DNA of 23,103 bases from Pseudomonadota bacterium. GTDB lineage: Bacteria > Pseudomonadota > Gammaproteobacteria > Steroidobacterales > Steroidobacteraceae. The translations under genes and the position numbers were made by a program. Position 1 is the first letter of the stretch. Each line of letters opens with the position of its first letter. Below, piece after piece: positions 9,847-17,048 of the stretch. Location of the stretch: positions 1 through 23,103 of the forward strand of contig JAFEDW010000003.1 of assembly GCA_018241455.1 (NCBI GenBank), in the 5' to 3' direction. The notes under the pieces were generated by a model. That model worked only from the letters and a program-made list of their open reading frames with translations. It had not been told where the DNA came from and did no database searches.

Positions 9847-11066
9847 TGGCCGGCAGCGCACTGTGGTTGGCGCTGGGATTGCTGTTCGGCGGCGGCACTG
9901 CGCTGCTGCTCGCCGGGTGGATGGGGCGCCGCCAGCGGCGCATGGCGGCCGAAGCGGAAGCGCGGCTCGGCGCGAGCTTCGCGGAACTGGCCAACGGCGC
10001 GCTGCGCAACAATTCGGACATGTTCCTCAAGCTGGCGCGCGAATCGTTTGCAAGGGAGCAGGCGGGCGCGCAATCCATGTTGCGTGAGCGCGAAGCGGCG
10101 CTTGCGCACTTGGTCGAGCCGATCTCCAAGGCGCTCGAGAAGACGGAACAACAGCTGCAGGGCATCGAGCGCGAGCGGCGCGACGCGTTCACCTCGCTCC
10201 GTACCCAGATCGAACAGCTGACGCTCGGCCAGAGCGCGCTGCAACGCGAAACGCGCAACCTGGTCGGCGCGCTGCGCCGGCCGGAAGTGCGCGGGCGCTG
10301 GGGCGAGCTGACGTTGCGGCGCGTGGTCGAAGTGGCCGGCATGTCGGAGCATTGCGATTTCAGCGAGCAGGCCAGCGTCAGCGGCGCCGAAGGAACGCTG
10401 CGCCCCGACCTGATCGTGCGCATGCCCGAGGGGCGCGATCTCGTCGTCGATGCCAAGACGCCGCTCGATGCGTACCTCGATGCGGTCGAAGCCGGCACCG
10501 ACGAGGCGCGCGCCGCCGCGCTGGCGCGGCACGCGCAACAGCTCGAGGCACGCGTGCGCGAACTGGCCAGCAAGGCGTACTGGAGCCAGTTCAAGAAGAG
10601 CCCCGAGTTCGCGGTACTGTTCCTGCCCGGTGACCAGTTCCTCAGCGCCGCGTTGGCCGAGCGGCCGGAGCTGCTCGAGAACGCCATGCGCCAGGGCATC
10701 GTCATCGCGACGCCTTCGACGCTGATCGCGCTGTTCAAGGCCGTAGCCTACGGCTGGCGCCAGGCGGTCGTGGCGGAGCATGCGGCGCGCATCCTCGAAC
10801 TCGGGCAGGACCTGCACAAGCGCCTGGGCAGCTTCGCCGGCCACCTCGAGCGCGCCGGCCAACGACTCGGCAGTGCCGTTGAAGCCTACAACAGTGCGAT
10901 CGGCTCGCTTGAAAAGCAGGTGCTGCCACAGGCGCGCAAGTTCACCGAGCTCGGCGCCGTCAGCGGCGATGCGCTGCCGGCGATCGAACCCGTCGACCGG
11001 CTGGTGCGCAACGTCGCGCTGCATCCGGACGACCAGCCGCCAGCCGATCCGCCCACAGCCCAATGA
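9846..11066 (+). CDS. rmuC: DNA recombination protein RmuC homolog
   Basis: 406 residues starting at the ATG in TGATG. An N-terminal membrane anchor (about 4-25, Leu/Gly/Ala rich, followed by GRRQRR) leads into a long coiled coil (about 60-140) and then the RmuC nuclease-like core: LRRPEVRGRWGELTLRRVVE, RPDLIVRMP (Asp188), VVDAKTPLDAY (Asp202, Lys204). This reads as a PD-DxK endonuclease-type site. Further family strings are YWSQFKKSPEFAVLFLPG, IATPSTLIALFKAVAYGW and LGSAVEAYNSAIGSLEKQV. RmuC limits inversions at short inverted repeats in E. coli; the biochemical role is unsettled. The stop overlaps the next ATG by four bases. Confidence 0.95.
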   Translation: MAGSALWLALGLLFGGGTALLLAGWMGRRQRRMAAEAEARLGASFAELANGALRNNSDMFLKLARESFAREQAGAQSMLREREAALAHLVEPISKALEKTEQQLQGIERERRDAFTSLRTQIEQLTLGQSALQRETRNLVGALRRPEVRGRWGELTLRRVVEVAGMSEHCDFSEQASVSGAEGTLRPDLIVRMPEGRDLVVDAKTPLDAYLDAVEAGTDEARAAALARHAQQLEARVRELASKAYWSQFKKSPEFAVLFLPGDQFLSAALAERPELLENAMRQGIVIATPSTLIALFKAVAYGWRQAVVAEHAARILELGQDLHKRLGSFAGHLERAGQRLGSAVEAYNSAIGSLEKQVLPQARKFTELGAVSGDALPAIEPVDRLVRNVALHPDDQPPADPPTAQ

Positions 11067-11881
11067 CAGCGCAGTCCGATTCCATGATTGACGAAGCGGC
11101 GATCCGCCAATACCGGCCCCCGGCCGCGCTGCTCCGCGACCGCGTCATCGCCGTCACTGGCGCCGGCGACGGCATCGGCCGTGCACTGTCGCTGGCGGCG
11201 GCCCGGCTGGGCGCGCAGCTGGTGCTGATCGGCCGCAACGTCAAGCGGCTCGAGGCCGTGCATGCGGAAATCGGCGCGTTGACGGGTGCAGCGGAGGCGA
11301 GCATCGCGCCGCTCGATCTCGAGAAGGCGCTGGCGCCGGATTACGACCGCCTCGCGGCGGCGGTCCAACAACGCTACGGGCGGCTCGACGGGCTGGTGCA
11401 CAACGCCGCGATCCTGGGCACGCTCGCGCCGATCGAACACGCCGACATGTTGAGCTGGGTGCGCGTGCTGCACGTCAACCTCACCGCCGAGTTCGCGCTG
11501 ACGCAGGTGCTGTTGCCGGCGTTGCGCGCTGCGCCGGATGCATCGCTGGTCTTCACCTCCAGCAGCGTCGGCCGGCGCGGCCGTGCCAACTGGGGCGCAT
11601 ACGCCGTGTCGAAATTTGGCGTCGAGGGCTTGAGCCAGGTGCTGGCCGATGAACTGGCGGGCAACTCGGCGGTGCGTGTCAACGCGGTGAATCCGGGCCC
11701 GACGCGCACGCGCATGCGGCGGCAGGCCTATCCAGGGGAAGATCCCAGCGCGCCCGTCGAGCCCGCCGCGATTCTCGGTCCGTATCTGTGGTTGTTGGGG
11801 CCCGACAGCCGCGGCTTCACGGGCCGGAGCCTGGATTGCCAGGCGCCGCGGCCGGTGTTTCCGCCGGCGCCACGGGGTTGA
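11063..11881 (+). CDS. yciK: YciK-type short-chain dehydrogenase/reductase
   Basis: 272-residue classical SDR. Cofactor motif TGAGDGIGRAL (about residues 33-43), GRN after the second strand, HNAAIL in the NNAG position, catalytic Ser in TSSSVGRRGRANWGAYAVSK with Tyr-x3-Lys. The SSVGRxGRAxWGAYAVSKF string is the YciK signature. Substrate is unknown for the family. The ATG at 11063 overlaps the rmuC stop as ATGA; a second ATG at 11084 (MIDEAAIRQYRPP) would give a protein closer to E. coli YciK in length. The last 65 bases overlap the 3' end of the convergent rluB-like gene, and they encode a Pro/Arg-rich tail outside the SDR fold. Confidence 0.92.
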   Translation: MTAQSDSMIDEAAIRQYRPPAALLRDRVIAVTGAGDGIGRALSLAAARLGAQLVLIGRNVKRLEAVHAEIGALTGAAEASIAPLDLEKALAPDYDRLAAAVQQRYGRLDGLVHNAAILGTLAPIEHADMLSWVRVLHVNLTAEFALTQVLLPALRAAPDASLVFTSSSVGRRGRANWGAYAVSKFGVEGLSQVLADELAGNSAVRVNAVNPGPTRTRMRRQAYPGEDPSAPVEPAAILGPYLWLLGPDSRGFTGRSLDCQAPRPVFPPAPRG

Positions 11882-12605
11882 GCAGCGCGCCGACCTCTTC
11901 CGCCGTGAGTTCGCGCCAACGGCCGCGCGGCAGCGAGCGTTCGAGCTGCAGCGCACCGACCCGGATGCGCAGCAACCGGCTGACCGCCACGCCGCAGCGC
12001 TCCAGCAGCTGACGCAGGTCGTTGCCGCTCGCACCCAGCGTGTCGATCTGGTACCAGCGATTGCTGCCGCCGCCGCCCGCCTCTGCGATCGCGAGCACCT
12101 TGAGCGCGATGCCGCGATCGAGCTGGCCGGCGCCGATCGCGCGCTGCTGCTCGTCCGTCAACTCACCGCGCACACGCAGGCTGTAGACCATGACTTGCGC
12201 GCGCACCGCGCGCTGCAGCCGCGCAGCCAGGTCGCCATCGGCGCTCAGCAGCTCGAGGCCGCCGTCCACCTGCGGCAGCGGGCTGATGCTCATGAAACGT
12301 TCGCCGGCGCGCCGCGGCAGTCGGCTGGCCACGGATTCCGCATCGCCCTTCGCGCCCAGCAGCGCGATGCCTGGCGAACGGTGGCACAGCAGTACCGGCC
12401 GTGCGATTGCGGTACGCGCCTGCCGGATCAGCCGGCCGTCGAGCCGCAGCTGGTCGTCGTGACTGACCTTGTCGCCCAGGTTGGCGGCGCGCCCGTTGAT
12501 GGTCAGGCGCCCGCCGCGGATCCACTGTTCTGCCTCGCGGCGCGAGGCGACGCCGAGGCGGGACAGCACCTTCTGCAGGCGCTCGGGCTCGCTCGCGCGC
12601 GCCAT
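11817..12605 (-). CDS. rluB: RluB/RsuA-family protein with degenerate pseudouridine synthase active site
   Basis: 262 residues. The N-terminal S4 RNA-binding domain is textbook (about 8-60: ERLQKVLSRLGVASRREAEQ, then GGRLTING). The C-terminal strings YSLRVRGELT, NRWYQIDTL and VSRLLRIRVGALQLERSLPRGRW match RluB. The catalytic domain is unusual. The family GRLD..TxGLLLLTxDG loop reads SPLPQVDGGLELLSADGDL (108-126), the KPxG-type motif reads CHRSPGIAL, and the RNREVRR helix reads SGNDLRQL. Asp114 may or may not stand in for the catalytic Asp. RluB normally modifies 23S rRNA helix 89-90 uridines. It sits 10 bases behind scpB, the usual rluB place, so it is the orthologue by position but perhaps an RNA-binding pseudoenzyme. 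Gene identity is fairly sure; activity is doubtful. Confidence 0.85.
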   Translation of the reverse strand: MARASEPERLQKVLSRLGVASRREAEQWIRGGRLTINGRAANLGDKVSHDDQLRLDGRLIRQARTAIARPVLLCHRSPGIALLGAKGDAESVASRLPRRAGERFMSISPLPQVDGGLELLSADGDLAARLQRAVRAQVMVYSLRVRGELTDEQQRAIGAGQLDRGIALKVLAIAEAGGGGSNRWYQIDTLGASGNDLRQLLERCGVAVSRLLRIRVGALQLERSLPRGRWRELTAEEVGALLNPVAPAETPAAAPGNPGSGP

Positions 12606-12615
12606 GGCTTATTAC

Positions 12616-13344
12616 CTAGTCTTCGCTGGACGGGCTGGAGGCGACCAGGCCCGGTGCGGACGACAGCTGCGGTTCGCCGCCGACGTCGTCGTCGGCATCC
12701 GCGCCATCGTCACTGAGCAGTGCGGCGGCTTCCGCGACCGAAACGGCCTCGCCGTCCTCGCCTGCTGCGGATTCCGCCGTGGCGCCGACCGGCAGCGCGA
12801 GCTGCGGATCGATCTCTTCCAGGCCGCGCAGTTCAGCCAGCGGCGGCAGCTCAGCGACGCTGCGCAGGCCGAAATAATCGAGGAATTCGCGCGTCGTGCC
12901 CAGCAACTCGGGCCGCCCCGGCAGTTCGCGATGGCCGACGACACGGATCCAGTTGCGCTCGAGCAGCGTGCGCGTGATGTCGGGGTTCACGGCCACGCCG
13001 CGCACCGCCTCGATTTCGGCGCGCGTGATCGGCTGGCGGTACGCGATCAGCGCCAGCGTTTCCAGCAGCGCGCGCGAGTAGCGCCGCGGGCGCTCCGGCC
13101 ACAGGCGCGAGACCTCGGTGGCGAAGTCGCGCCGCACCTGGATGCGCACGCCGCTGGCGGTTTCCTTCAATTCCAGCGCCCGCGCCGCGTAGTCCTGCTC
13201 GAGCTGCGCCAGGCCGGCGCGGATCGCGGCGCTGCCGGGGCACTCGGTTTCGCCGAACAGCGCCGCGAGTTCCTCGAGCGTCAGCGAGCGGCCGGCCGCC
13301 AGCAGGCCGGCTTCGATGACATTGCGGATGTATTGCTCGTTCAT
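12616..13344 (-). CDS. scpB: Segregation and condensation protein B
   Basis: 242 residues with two winged-helix domains. Strings: EAGLLAAGRSLTLEELAALF, GVRIQVRRDFA, RYSRALLETLALIAYRQPIT, EIEAVRGVAVNPDITRTLLE, LPGRPELLGTTREFLDYFGL. ScpB dimers bind ScpA and regulate the SMC ATPase, acting on chromosome condensation. The C-terminal 60 residues (beyond about 180) are an acidic, Ala/Ser-rich, probably disordered tail. Its start overlaps the scpA stop by four bases (ATGA), as expected for subunits made in fixed ratio. No smc gene is in the window. Confidence 0.96.
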   Translation of the reverse strand: MNEQYIRNVIEAGLLAAGRSLTLEELAALFGETECPGSAAIRAGLAQLEQDYAARALELKETASGVRIQVRRDFATEVSRLWPERPRRYSRALLETLALIAYRQPITRAEIEAVRGVAVNPDITRTLLERNWIRVVGHRELPGRPELLGTTREFLDYFGLRSVAELPPLAELRGLEEIDPQLALPVGATAESAAGEDGEAVSVAEAAALLSDDGADADDDVGGEPQLSSAPGLVASSPSSED

Positions 13345-14249
13345 GCCGTGCCCGGAGTTTCGGGCGAATCCATGCCAGGGACGAGCTGGAGTGTACGCAC
13401 TGGCGGCGCGCGGCGCACGTGCAACGGCGCCAGCGCCTCGGTCTGCACGATGTCGATCAATCCCTCGCGCAACAACTCGAGGATGGCCACGAACGTCACC
13501 GTGACGCCCATGCGACCCTCTTCCGGCGCGAACAGCCGCACGAAATCGACGAACTCGCCCGACTCGAGCGCGGCCAGCACGTTGCTCATGCGCTCGCGCA
13601 CCGACAGCGGTTCGCGCTGCACGTGGTGGTGCGCGAACATCTGCGAGCGCGTCGCCACGTCGCGAAACGCCAGCAACATCTCGCGCAGCGTCACCTGCGG
13701 CAGCACGCGCGCCACCGGCCGGTCGCGCAGCTCGGCGCTCGCCTGGAACACGTCGCGCTCGAGGCGCACGAGCTGGTCGACATCGCTGGCTGCCCGCTTG
13801 AACCGTTCATACTCCTGCAGGCGCCGCACCAGTTCGGCGCGCGGGTCTGCTTCGCCGTCGCCCTCGCTCGCCGGCCGCGGCAGCAGCATGCGCGATTTGA
13901 TCTCGGCCAGCGTCGCGGCCATGACCAGGTATTCGCCCGCCAGCTCGAGCTGCAGGTCCTGCATCAGCTCGATGTAGCGCATGTACTGGCGCGTGATCTC
14001 GGCGATCGGGATGTCGAGCACGTCGAGGTTCTGCCGCCGGATCAGGTACAGCAGCAGGTCGAGCGGACCTTCGAAGGCTTCGAGGAAAACTTCCAGCGCC
14101 TGCGGCGGGATGTACAGGTCGCGCGGCATGTGCGTGACCGGCTCGCCGTTGACGATCGCAAACGGCATCTCGGCCTGCTCGGGCGCAGCCGGCAGCACCA
14201 CCGGCGGCGGCGGATTGGAGACGACGACTTTCAGGTCGGGTTTGCTCAT
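13341..14249 (-). CDS. scpA: Segregation and condensation protein A (kleisin)
   Basis: 302 residues. The kleisin N-terminal signature is FLEAFEGPLDLLLYLIRRQNLD followed by IPIAEITRQYMRY and LAGEYLVMAATLAEIKSRML (about residues 54-123). The C-terminal winged helix holds GRMGVTVTFVAILELLREGLI. It bridges the SMC heads in the condensin complex. A Pro-rich N-terminal extension of about 45 residues precedes the conserved core. It overlaps trpS upstream and scpB downstream by four bases each, so trpS, scpA and scpB are translationally coupled. Confidence 0.96.
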   Translation of the reverse strand: MSKPDLKVVVSNPPPPVVLPAAPEQAEMPFAIVNGEPVTHMPRDLYIPPQALEVFLEAFEGPLDLLLYLIRRQNLDVLDIPIAEITRQYMRYIELMQDLQLELAGEYLVMAATLAEIKSRMLLPRPASEGDGEADPRAELVRRLQEYERFKRAASDVDQLVRLERDVFQASAELRDRPVARVLPQVTLREMLLAFRDVATRSQMFAHHHVQREPLSVRERMSNVLAALESGEFVDFVRLFAPEEGRMGVTVTFVAILELLREGLIDIVQTEALAPLHVRRAPPVRTLQLVPGMDSPETPGTA

Positions 14250-15460
14250 TCGCTGCGCAGGTGCATGGCGCGGCGCACGTCATCGAGCGTGTGCCGCGCG
14301 GATTCTCGCGCCTTTTCGGCGCCCTCGGCCACCAGATTCTTGACCAGGTCGGGGTGGTCCTGGAAGTCCCTGGCGCGCTCGCGCATGCCGGTGACCTCGG
14401 CCACCACCTTTTCGATCAGCGGCTGCTTGCACTCGAGGCAGCCGATGCCGGCGCTGCGGCAGCCGGCGCTGGCCCACTCGCGCGTCTTCTCGTCGGAATA
14501 GATGCGGTGCAGGTCGAACACCGGGCACTTGGCCGGATCGCCAGGATCCGTGCGCCGTACGCGCGCCGGGTCGGTCTGCATCGCCTTGAGCTTGCGCGCC
14601 ACGCTGTCGGGATCCTCGCGCAACCCGATCGTATTGCCGTAGGACTTCGACATCTTGCGCCCGTCGAGTCCCGGCACCTTCGGGCTCGAGGTCAACAACG
14701 GTTGCGGCTCGGGCAGGATGCTGACGCTGTTTCCCTCGAGGTAACCCAGCAGTCGCTCCCGGTCGGCGACCGTGATGCGCGTGTTTCCGCTCACCAGCGT
14801 GCGGGCGCGCTCGAGTGCGTTCGGATCGCCTTTCTCCTGGAACTGCTTGCGCAACTGGCGGTACAGCGTGATGTTGCGGCCGCCGAGTTCCTTGACGGCG
14901 CGCTCCGCCTTGGCCTCGAAATCCGGCTCCTGGCCGTACAGGTTGTTGAACCGGCGTGCGACCTCGCGCGTGAATTCGACGTGCACCACCTGGTCCTCGC
15001 CCACCGGCACGAAGGCCGGGCGGTAGATCAGGATGTCGGAGCTCTGCAGCAGCGGGTAACCGAGGAAACCGTAGGTCGCGAGGTCTTTCTCGCGCAGCTG
15101 CTCCTGCTGGTCCTTGTAGCTGGGCACGCGCTCGAGCCAGCCGAGCGGCGTGATCATCGACAGCAGCAGGTGCAGTTCGGCGTGCTCGGGCACGTGCGAT
15201 TGCACGAACATCGTCGCGACGCCCGGATTCAATCCGGCCGCCAGCCAGTCGATGACCATCTCGTGGATCAGCGATTGCAGGTCGGCGGTGTTGTCATAAT
15301 CCGTCGTCAGCGCGTGCCAGTCGGCCACGAAGAAGTAGCACTCGTACTGGTATTGCAGGTCGACCCAATTTCGCAGCGCGCCGTGGTAATTGCCCAGGTG
15401 CAACTGGCCGGTCGGGCGCATACCGGAAAGTACGCGCCGGGCTTGCGGAGCAGAACTCAT
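14246..15460 (-). CDS. trpS: Tryptophanyl-tRNA synthetase, long form with a four-cysteine Fe-S-type motif
   Basis: Class I aminoacyl-tRNA synthetase charging tRNA-Trp. 404 residues, longer than the roughly 330 of E. coli. The HIGH motif is QLHLGNYHG (19-27), the KMSKS motif is GRKMSKS (267-273), and SGMRPTG lies near the N terminus. There is an insertion of about 70 residues before KMSKS (about 180-260). Near the C terminus four cysteines, Cys312, Cys334, Cys341 and Cys344, are spaced C-x21-C-x6-C-x2-C, close to the [4Fe-4S] arrangement described for the Thermotoga maritima enzyme (C-x22-C-x6-C-x2-C by memory). A perfect TATAAT lies eight bases before the ATG, so trpS may be transcribed on its own as well as behind yciO. 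Confidence 0.97.
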   Translation of the reverse strand: MSSAPQARRVLSGMRPTGQLHLGNYHGALRNWVDLQYQYECYFFVADWHALTTDYDNTADLQSLIHEMVIDWLAAGLNPGVATMFVQSHVPEHAELHLLLSMITPLGWLERVPSYKDQQEQLREKDLATYGFLGYPLLQSSDILIYRPAFVPVGEDQVVHVEFTREVARRFNNLYGQEPDFEAKAERAVKELGGRNITLYRQLRKQFQEKGDPNALERARTLVSGNTRITVADRERLLGYLEGNSVSILPEPQPLLTSSPKVPGLDGRKMSKSYGNTIGLREDPDSVARKLKAMQTDPARVRRTDPGDPAKCPVFDLHRIYSDEKTREWASAGCRSAGIGCLECKQPLIEKVVAEVTGMRERARDFQDHPDLVKNLVAEGAEKARESARHTLDDVRRAMHLRSE

Positions 15461-15495
15461 CCGCCGGCATTATACGGACCGCCGCCGTGGTCGTC
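15461..15495 (-). promoter_or_regulatory. Probable trpS promoter with consensus -10
   Basis: On the minus strand TATAAT occupies 15469-15474 and is followed by eight bases (GCCGGCGG) and the trpS ATG at 15460. Transcription would begin at or within two bases of the ATG, giving a leaderless or nearly leaderless message. The -35 area, inside the end of yciO, shows no good TTGACA. Confidence 0.5.
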
Positions 15496-16122
15496 TCAGG
15501 CCGGCGTAAATCCCGGCAGTTGGCCGCGCCCCTGCCGCAGGATCACCGGCGGCGAGACCGCCAGGTCGACGACCGTGGTCGGTTCCAGGCCGCAACTGCC
15601 CGCATCGAGCACGGCATCGATCTGGTGCTCGAGCCGGGCGCGGATCTCGCGGCCGTCGTTCAGCGGAATATCCTCGCCCGGCAGCAGCAGCGTCGAACTC
15701 ATCAGGGGCTCGCCCAGCTCCGCCAGCAGTGCCTGCGCGACGGTGTGATCGGGAATGCGGATGCCGATCGTGCGCCGCTGCGGGTGCTGCAGCCGTCGCG
15801 GCGTCTCGCGCGTCGCCGGCAACAGGAAGGTGAACGGCCCGGGTGTGGCGGACTTGAGCAGGCGGAACTGCCAGGTGTCGACCCGCGCGTAGCGGGCGAT
15901 TTCGGCCAGGTCGCGGCAGACCAGCGTGAAGTGGTGGTGCCTGTCGGCCTGGCGCAACCGGCGGATGCGCTCGAGCGCATCAGTATCGCCGATGTGGCAG
16001 CCCAGCGCATAGCAGCTGTCGGTCGGATAGGCGATCAGGCCGCCGCGGCGCAGGATCTGCACCGCCTGCCGGATCAGGCGCAATTGCGGGTTCCGCGGGT
16101 GCAATTCGAAATACTGGCTCAA
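15496..16122 (-). CDS. yciO: YciO-type YrdC/Sua5-fold protein
   Basis: 208 residues from a TTG at 16122. The N terminus LSQYFELHPRNPQLRLI lines up with E. coli YciO, which begins MSQFFYIHPDNPQ. Fold motifs include GGLIAYPTDSCYALGC, RQADRHHHFTLVCRDL, TPGPFTFLLPAT, RRTIGIRIP and SSTLLLPGE, ending with PTTVVDL. YrdC/Sua5 relatives make threonylcarbamoyl-adenylate for tRNA t6A; YciO is a divergent paralogue whose physiological role is not settled, so I do not assign t6A synthesis. The frame continues upstream to 16218, but that part overlaps the divergent yciB promoter and is not conserved. TATATT (16129-16134, minus strand) lies six bases before the TTG. Gene order yciO-trpS is compatible with one transcript. 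Confidence 0.9.
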   Translation of the reverse strand: MSQYFELHPRNPQLRLIRQAVQILRRGGLIAYPTDSCYALGCHIGDTDALERIRRLRQADRHHHFTLVCRDLAEIARYARVDTWQFRLLKSATPGPFTFLLPATRETPRRLQHPQRRTIGIRIPDHTVAQALLAELGEPLMSSTLLLPGEDIPLNDGREIRARLEHQIDAVLDAGSCGLEPTTVVDLAVSPPVILRQGRGQLPGFTPA

Positions 16123-16177
16123 GCGGCTAATATACGCGGCCGCCACGGGCACCGTGGCAGCCGAGGTCCGCGTAATC
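16123..16177. promoter_or_regulatory. Divergent yciO / yciB promoter region
   Basis: Fifty-five bases between the chosen starts. The AT-rich core TAATATA at 16128-16134 reads as TATATT on the minus strand (six bases before the yciO TTG) and TAATAT on the plus strand (a -10 that would start yciB near 16140). The two promoters would therefore overlap and might compete. GAGG at 16163-16166 is the only candidate ribosome binding site for yciB, 11 bases before its GTG. No -35 match is clear. Confidence 0.4.
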
Positions 16178-16735
16178 GTGCAAGCCGTGCTGAATTTCCT
16201 GCCGCTGGCCGCCTTCATGCTGTGCTACAAGCTGGGCGGCATCTATCCGGCGACCGTCGCGCTGATGGTGTCGATGGTGCTGCTCGCGCTGGTGGATTAC
16301 GTGCGCACGCGGCGCGTTTCCGGGATGCATGCGTTGAGCACCGTGCTGGTGCTGGTCTTCGGCGGTGCCACGCTGGCCTTGCACGATCCGCGATTCCTCA
16401 AGGTGAAGCCGACGTTGTTGCTGTGGCTGCTGGCGCTGGCCTTCCTCGGCAGCCAGTGGATCGGGCGCGCGCCGCTCGTGCAACGCATGCTGGAACCGGC
16501 GCTGCCGGCCGGTACCAGCCTGTCGCGCGATCGGTGGCTGCGCGTCAATCTCGTCTGGGTCGGCGCCTACGTGCTGCTCGGGGCGCTGAACCTGTATGTC
16601 GCACGCGCGGCGAGCGAGCAGGCCTGGGTGTACTTCAAGGGTTTCGGGCTGACGATCGCGTTGGCCGCACTCGCCTTTGGCCAGGCGCTGTGGCTGCACC
16701 GGCGCCACGCCGCGAGCGGCAGTACGCACACGTGA
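16178..16735 (+). CDS. yciB: YciB / IspZ-family inner membrane septation protein
   Basis: 185-residue integral membrane protein with about five hydrophobic helices. Family strings: LNFLPLAAFMLCYKLGGIYP, VFGGATLALHDPRFLKVKPT, FLGSQWIGRAPLVQRML, LRVNLVWVGAYVLLGALNLY and VYFKGFGLT. E. coli YciB links cell-wall elongation and septation complexes and affects envelope integrity. Start choice: GTG at 16178 gives an N terminus (VQAVLNFLPL) of exactly the E. coli length (MKQFLDFLPL), with GAGG upstream. A GTG at 16154 would add eight residues. The stop overlaps the following bolA-type start by four bases (GTGA). Confidence 0.9.
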   Translation: MQAVLNFLPLAAFMLCYKLGGIYPATVALMVSMVLLALVDYVRTRRVSGMHALSTVLVLVFGGATLALHDPRFLKVKPTLLLWLLALAFLGSQWIGRAPLVQRMLEPALPAGTSLSRDRWLRVNLVWVGAYVLLGALNLYVARAASEQAWVYFKGFGLTIALAALAFGQALWLHRRHAASGSTHT

Positions 16736-17019
16736 AGCCTGGCCGGGCAGACAGTGACCGGGTTGAACGGATCCGTGCAGTGGTGCAGGATGCGCTCCGC
16801 CCGGTGCGGCTCGAGATTCGCGACGACAGCGCGGCGCACGTCGGCCATGTCGGCGGTGGCGGCAAGGGGCACTTTAAGGTGCTGATCGTGTCAGAGCTGT
16901 TCTCCGGCAAGTCGCCGTTGCAGCGTCACCGGCTGGTGCACGAGGCGCTCGACTCGCTGCTGGAAACCGATATCCATGCCTTGGTGCTGACCACCAAGGC
17001 GCCTGAAGAAATGTCTTAA
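16732..17019 (+). CDS. BolA-family protein
   Basis: 95-residue protein from the GTG that overlaps the yciB stop. Core BolA signature: GHFKVLIVSELFSGKSPLQR followed by HRLVHEAL (about residues 46-73), preceded by a loop with His36 and His39 that could supply cluster ligands. BolA proteins pair with monothiol glutaredoxins on [2Fe-2S] clusters and influence envelope and stress phenotypes. This is a short form, close to the BolA/IbaG type; I cannot decide which paralogue it is. In the six frames it is buried in the tail of a long spurious reading frame that begins far upstream. Genes before and after it encode envelope proteins. Confidence 0.9.
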   Translation: MKPGRADSDRVERIRAVVQDALRPVRLEIRDDSAAHVGHVGGGGKGHFKVLIVSELFSGKSPLQRHRLVHEALDSLLETDIHALVLTTKAPEEMS

Positions 17020-17048
17020 GTTATTGTTGTAACTATATGAGAAATAAT
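17018..17048 (+). promoter_or_regulatory. AT-rich leader of the parvulin lipoprotein gene
   Basis: Immediately after the bolA-type stop the composition turns sharply AT-rich through the first codons of the next gene. It includes a small inverted repeat, AGTTA-ttgttg-TAACT (17019-17034). TATATG at 17034-17039 overlaps the ATG and is a poor -10 candidate. The stretch probably keeps the start region unstructured; a promoter is possible but unproven. Confidence 0.3.

Noticed and set aside
15487..17019. A 510-codon plus-strand frame spanning yciO antisense, yciB and bolA
   Set aside because: Only the last 95 codons (the bolA-type gene) are meaningful; the rest is out of frame with yciB and antisense to yciO.
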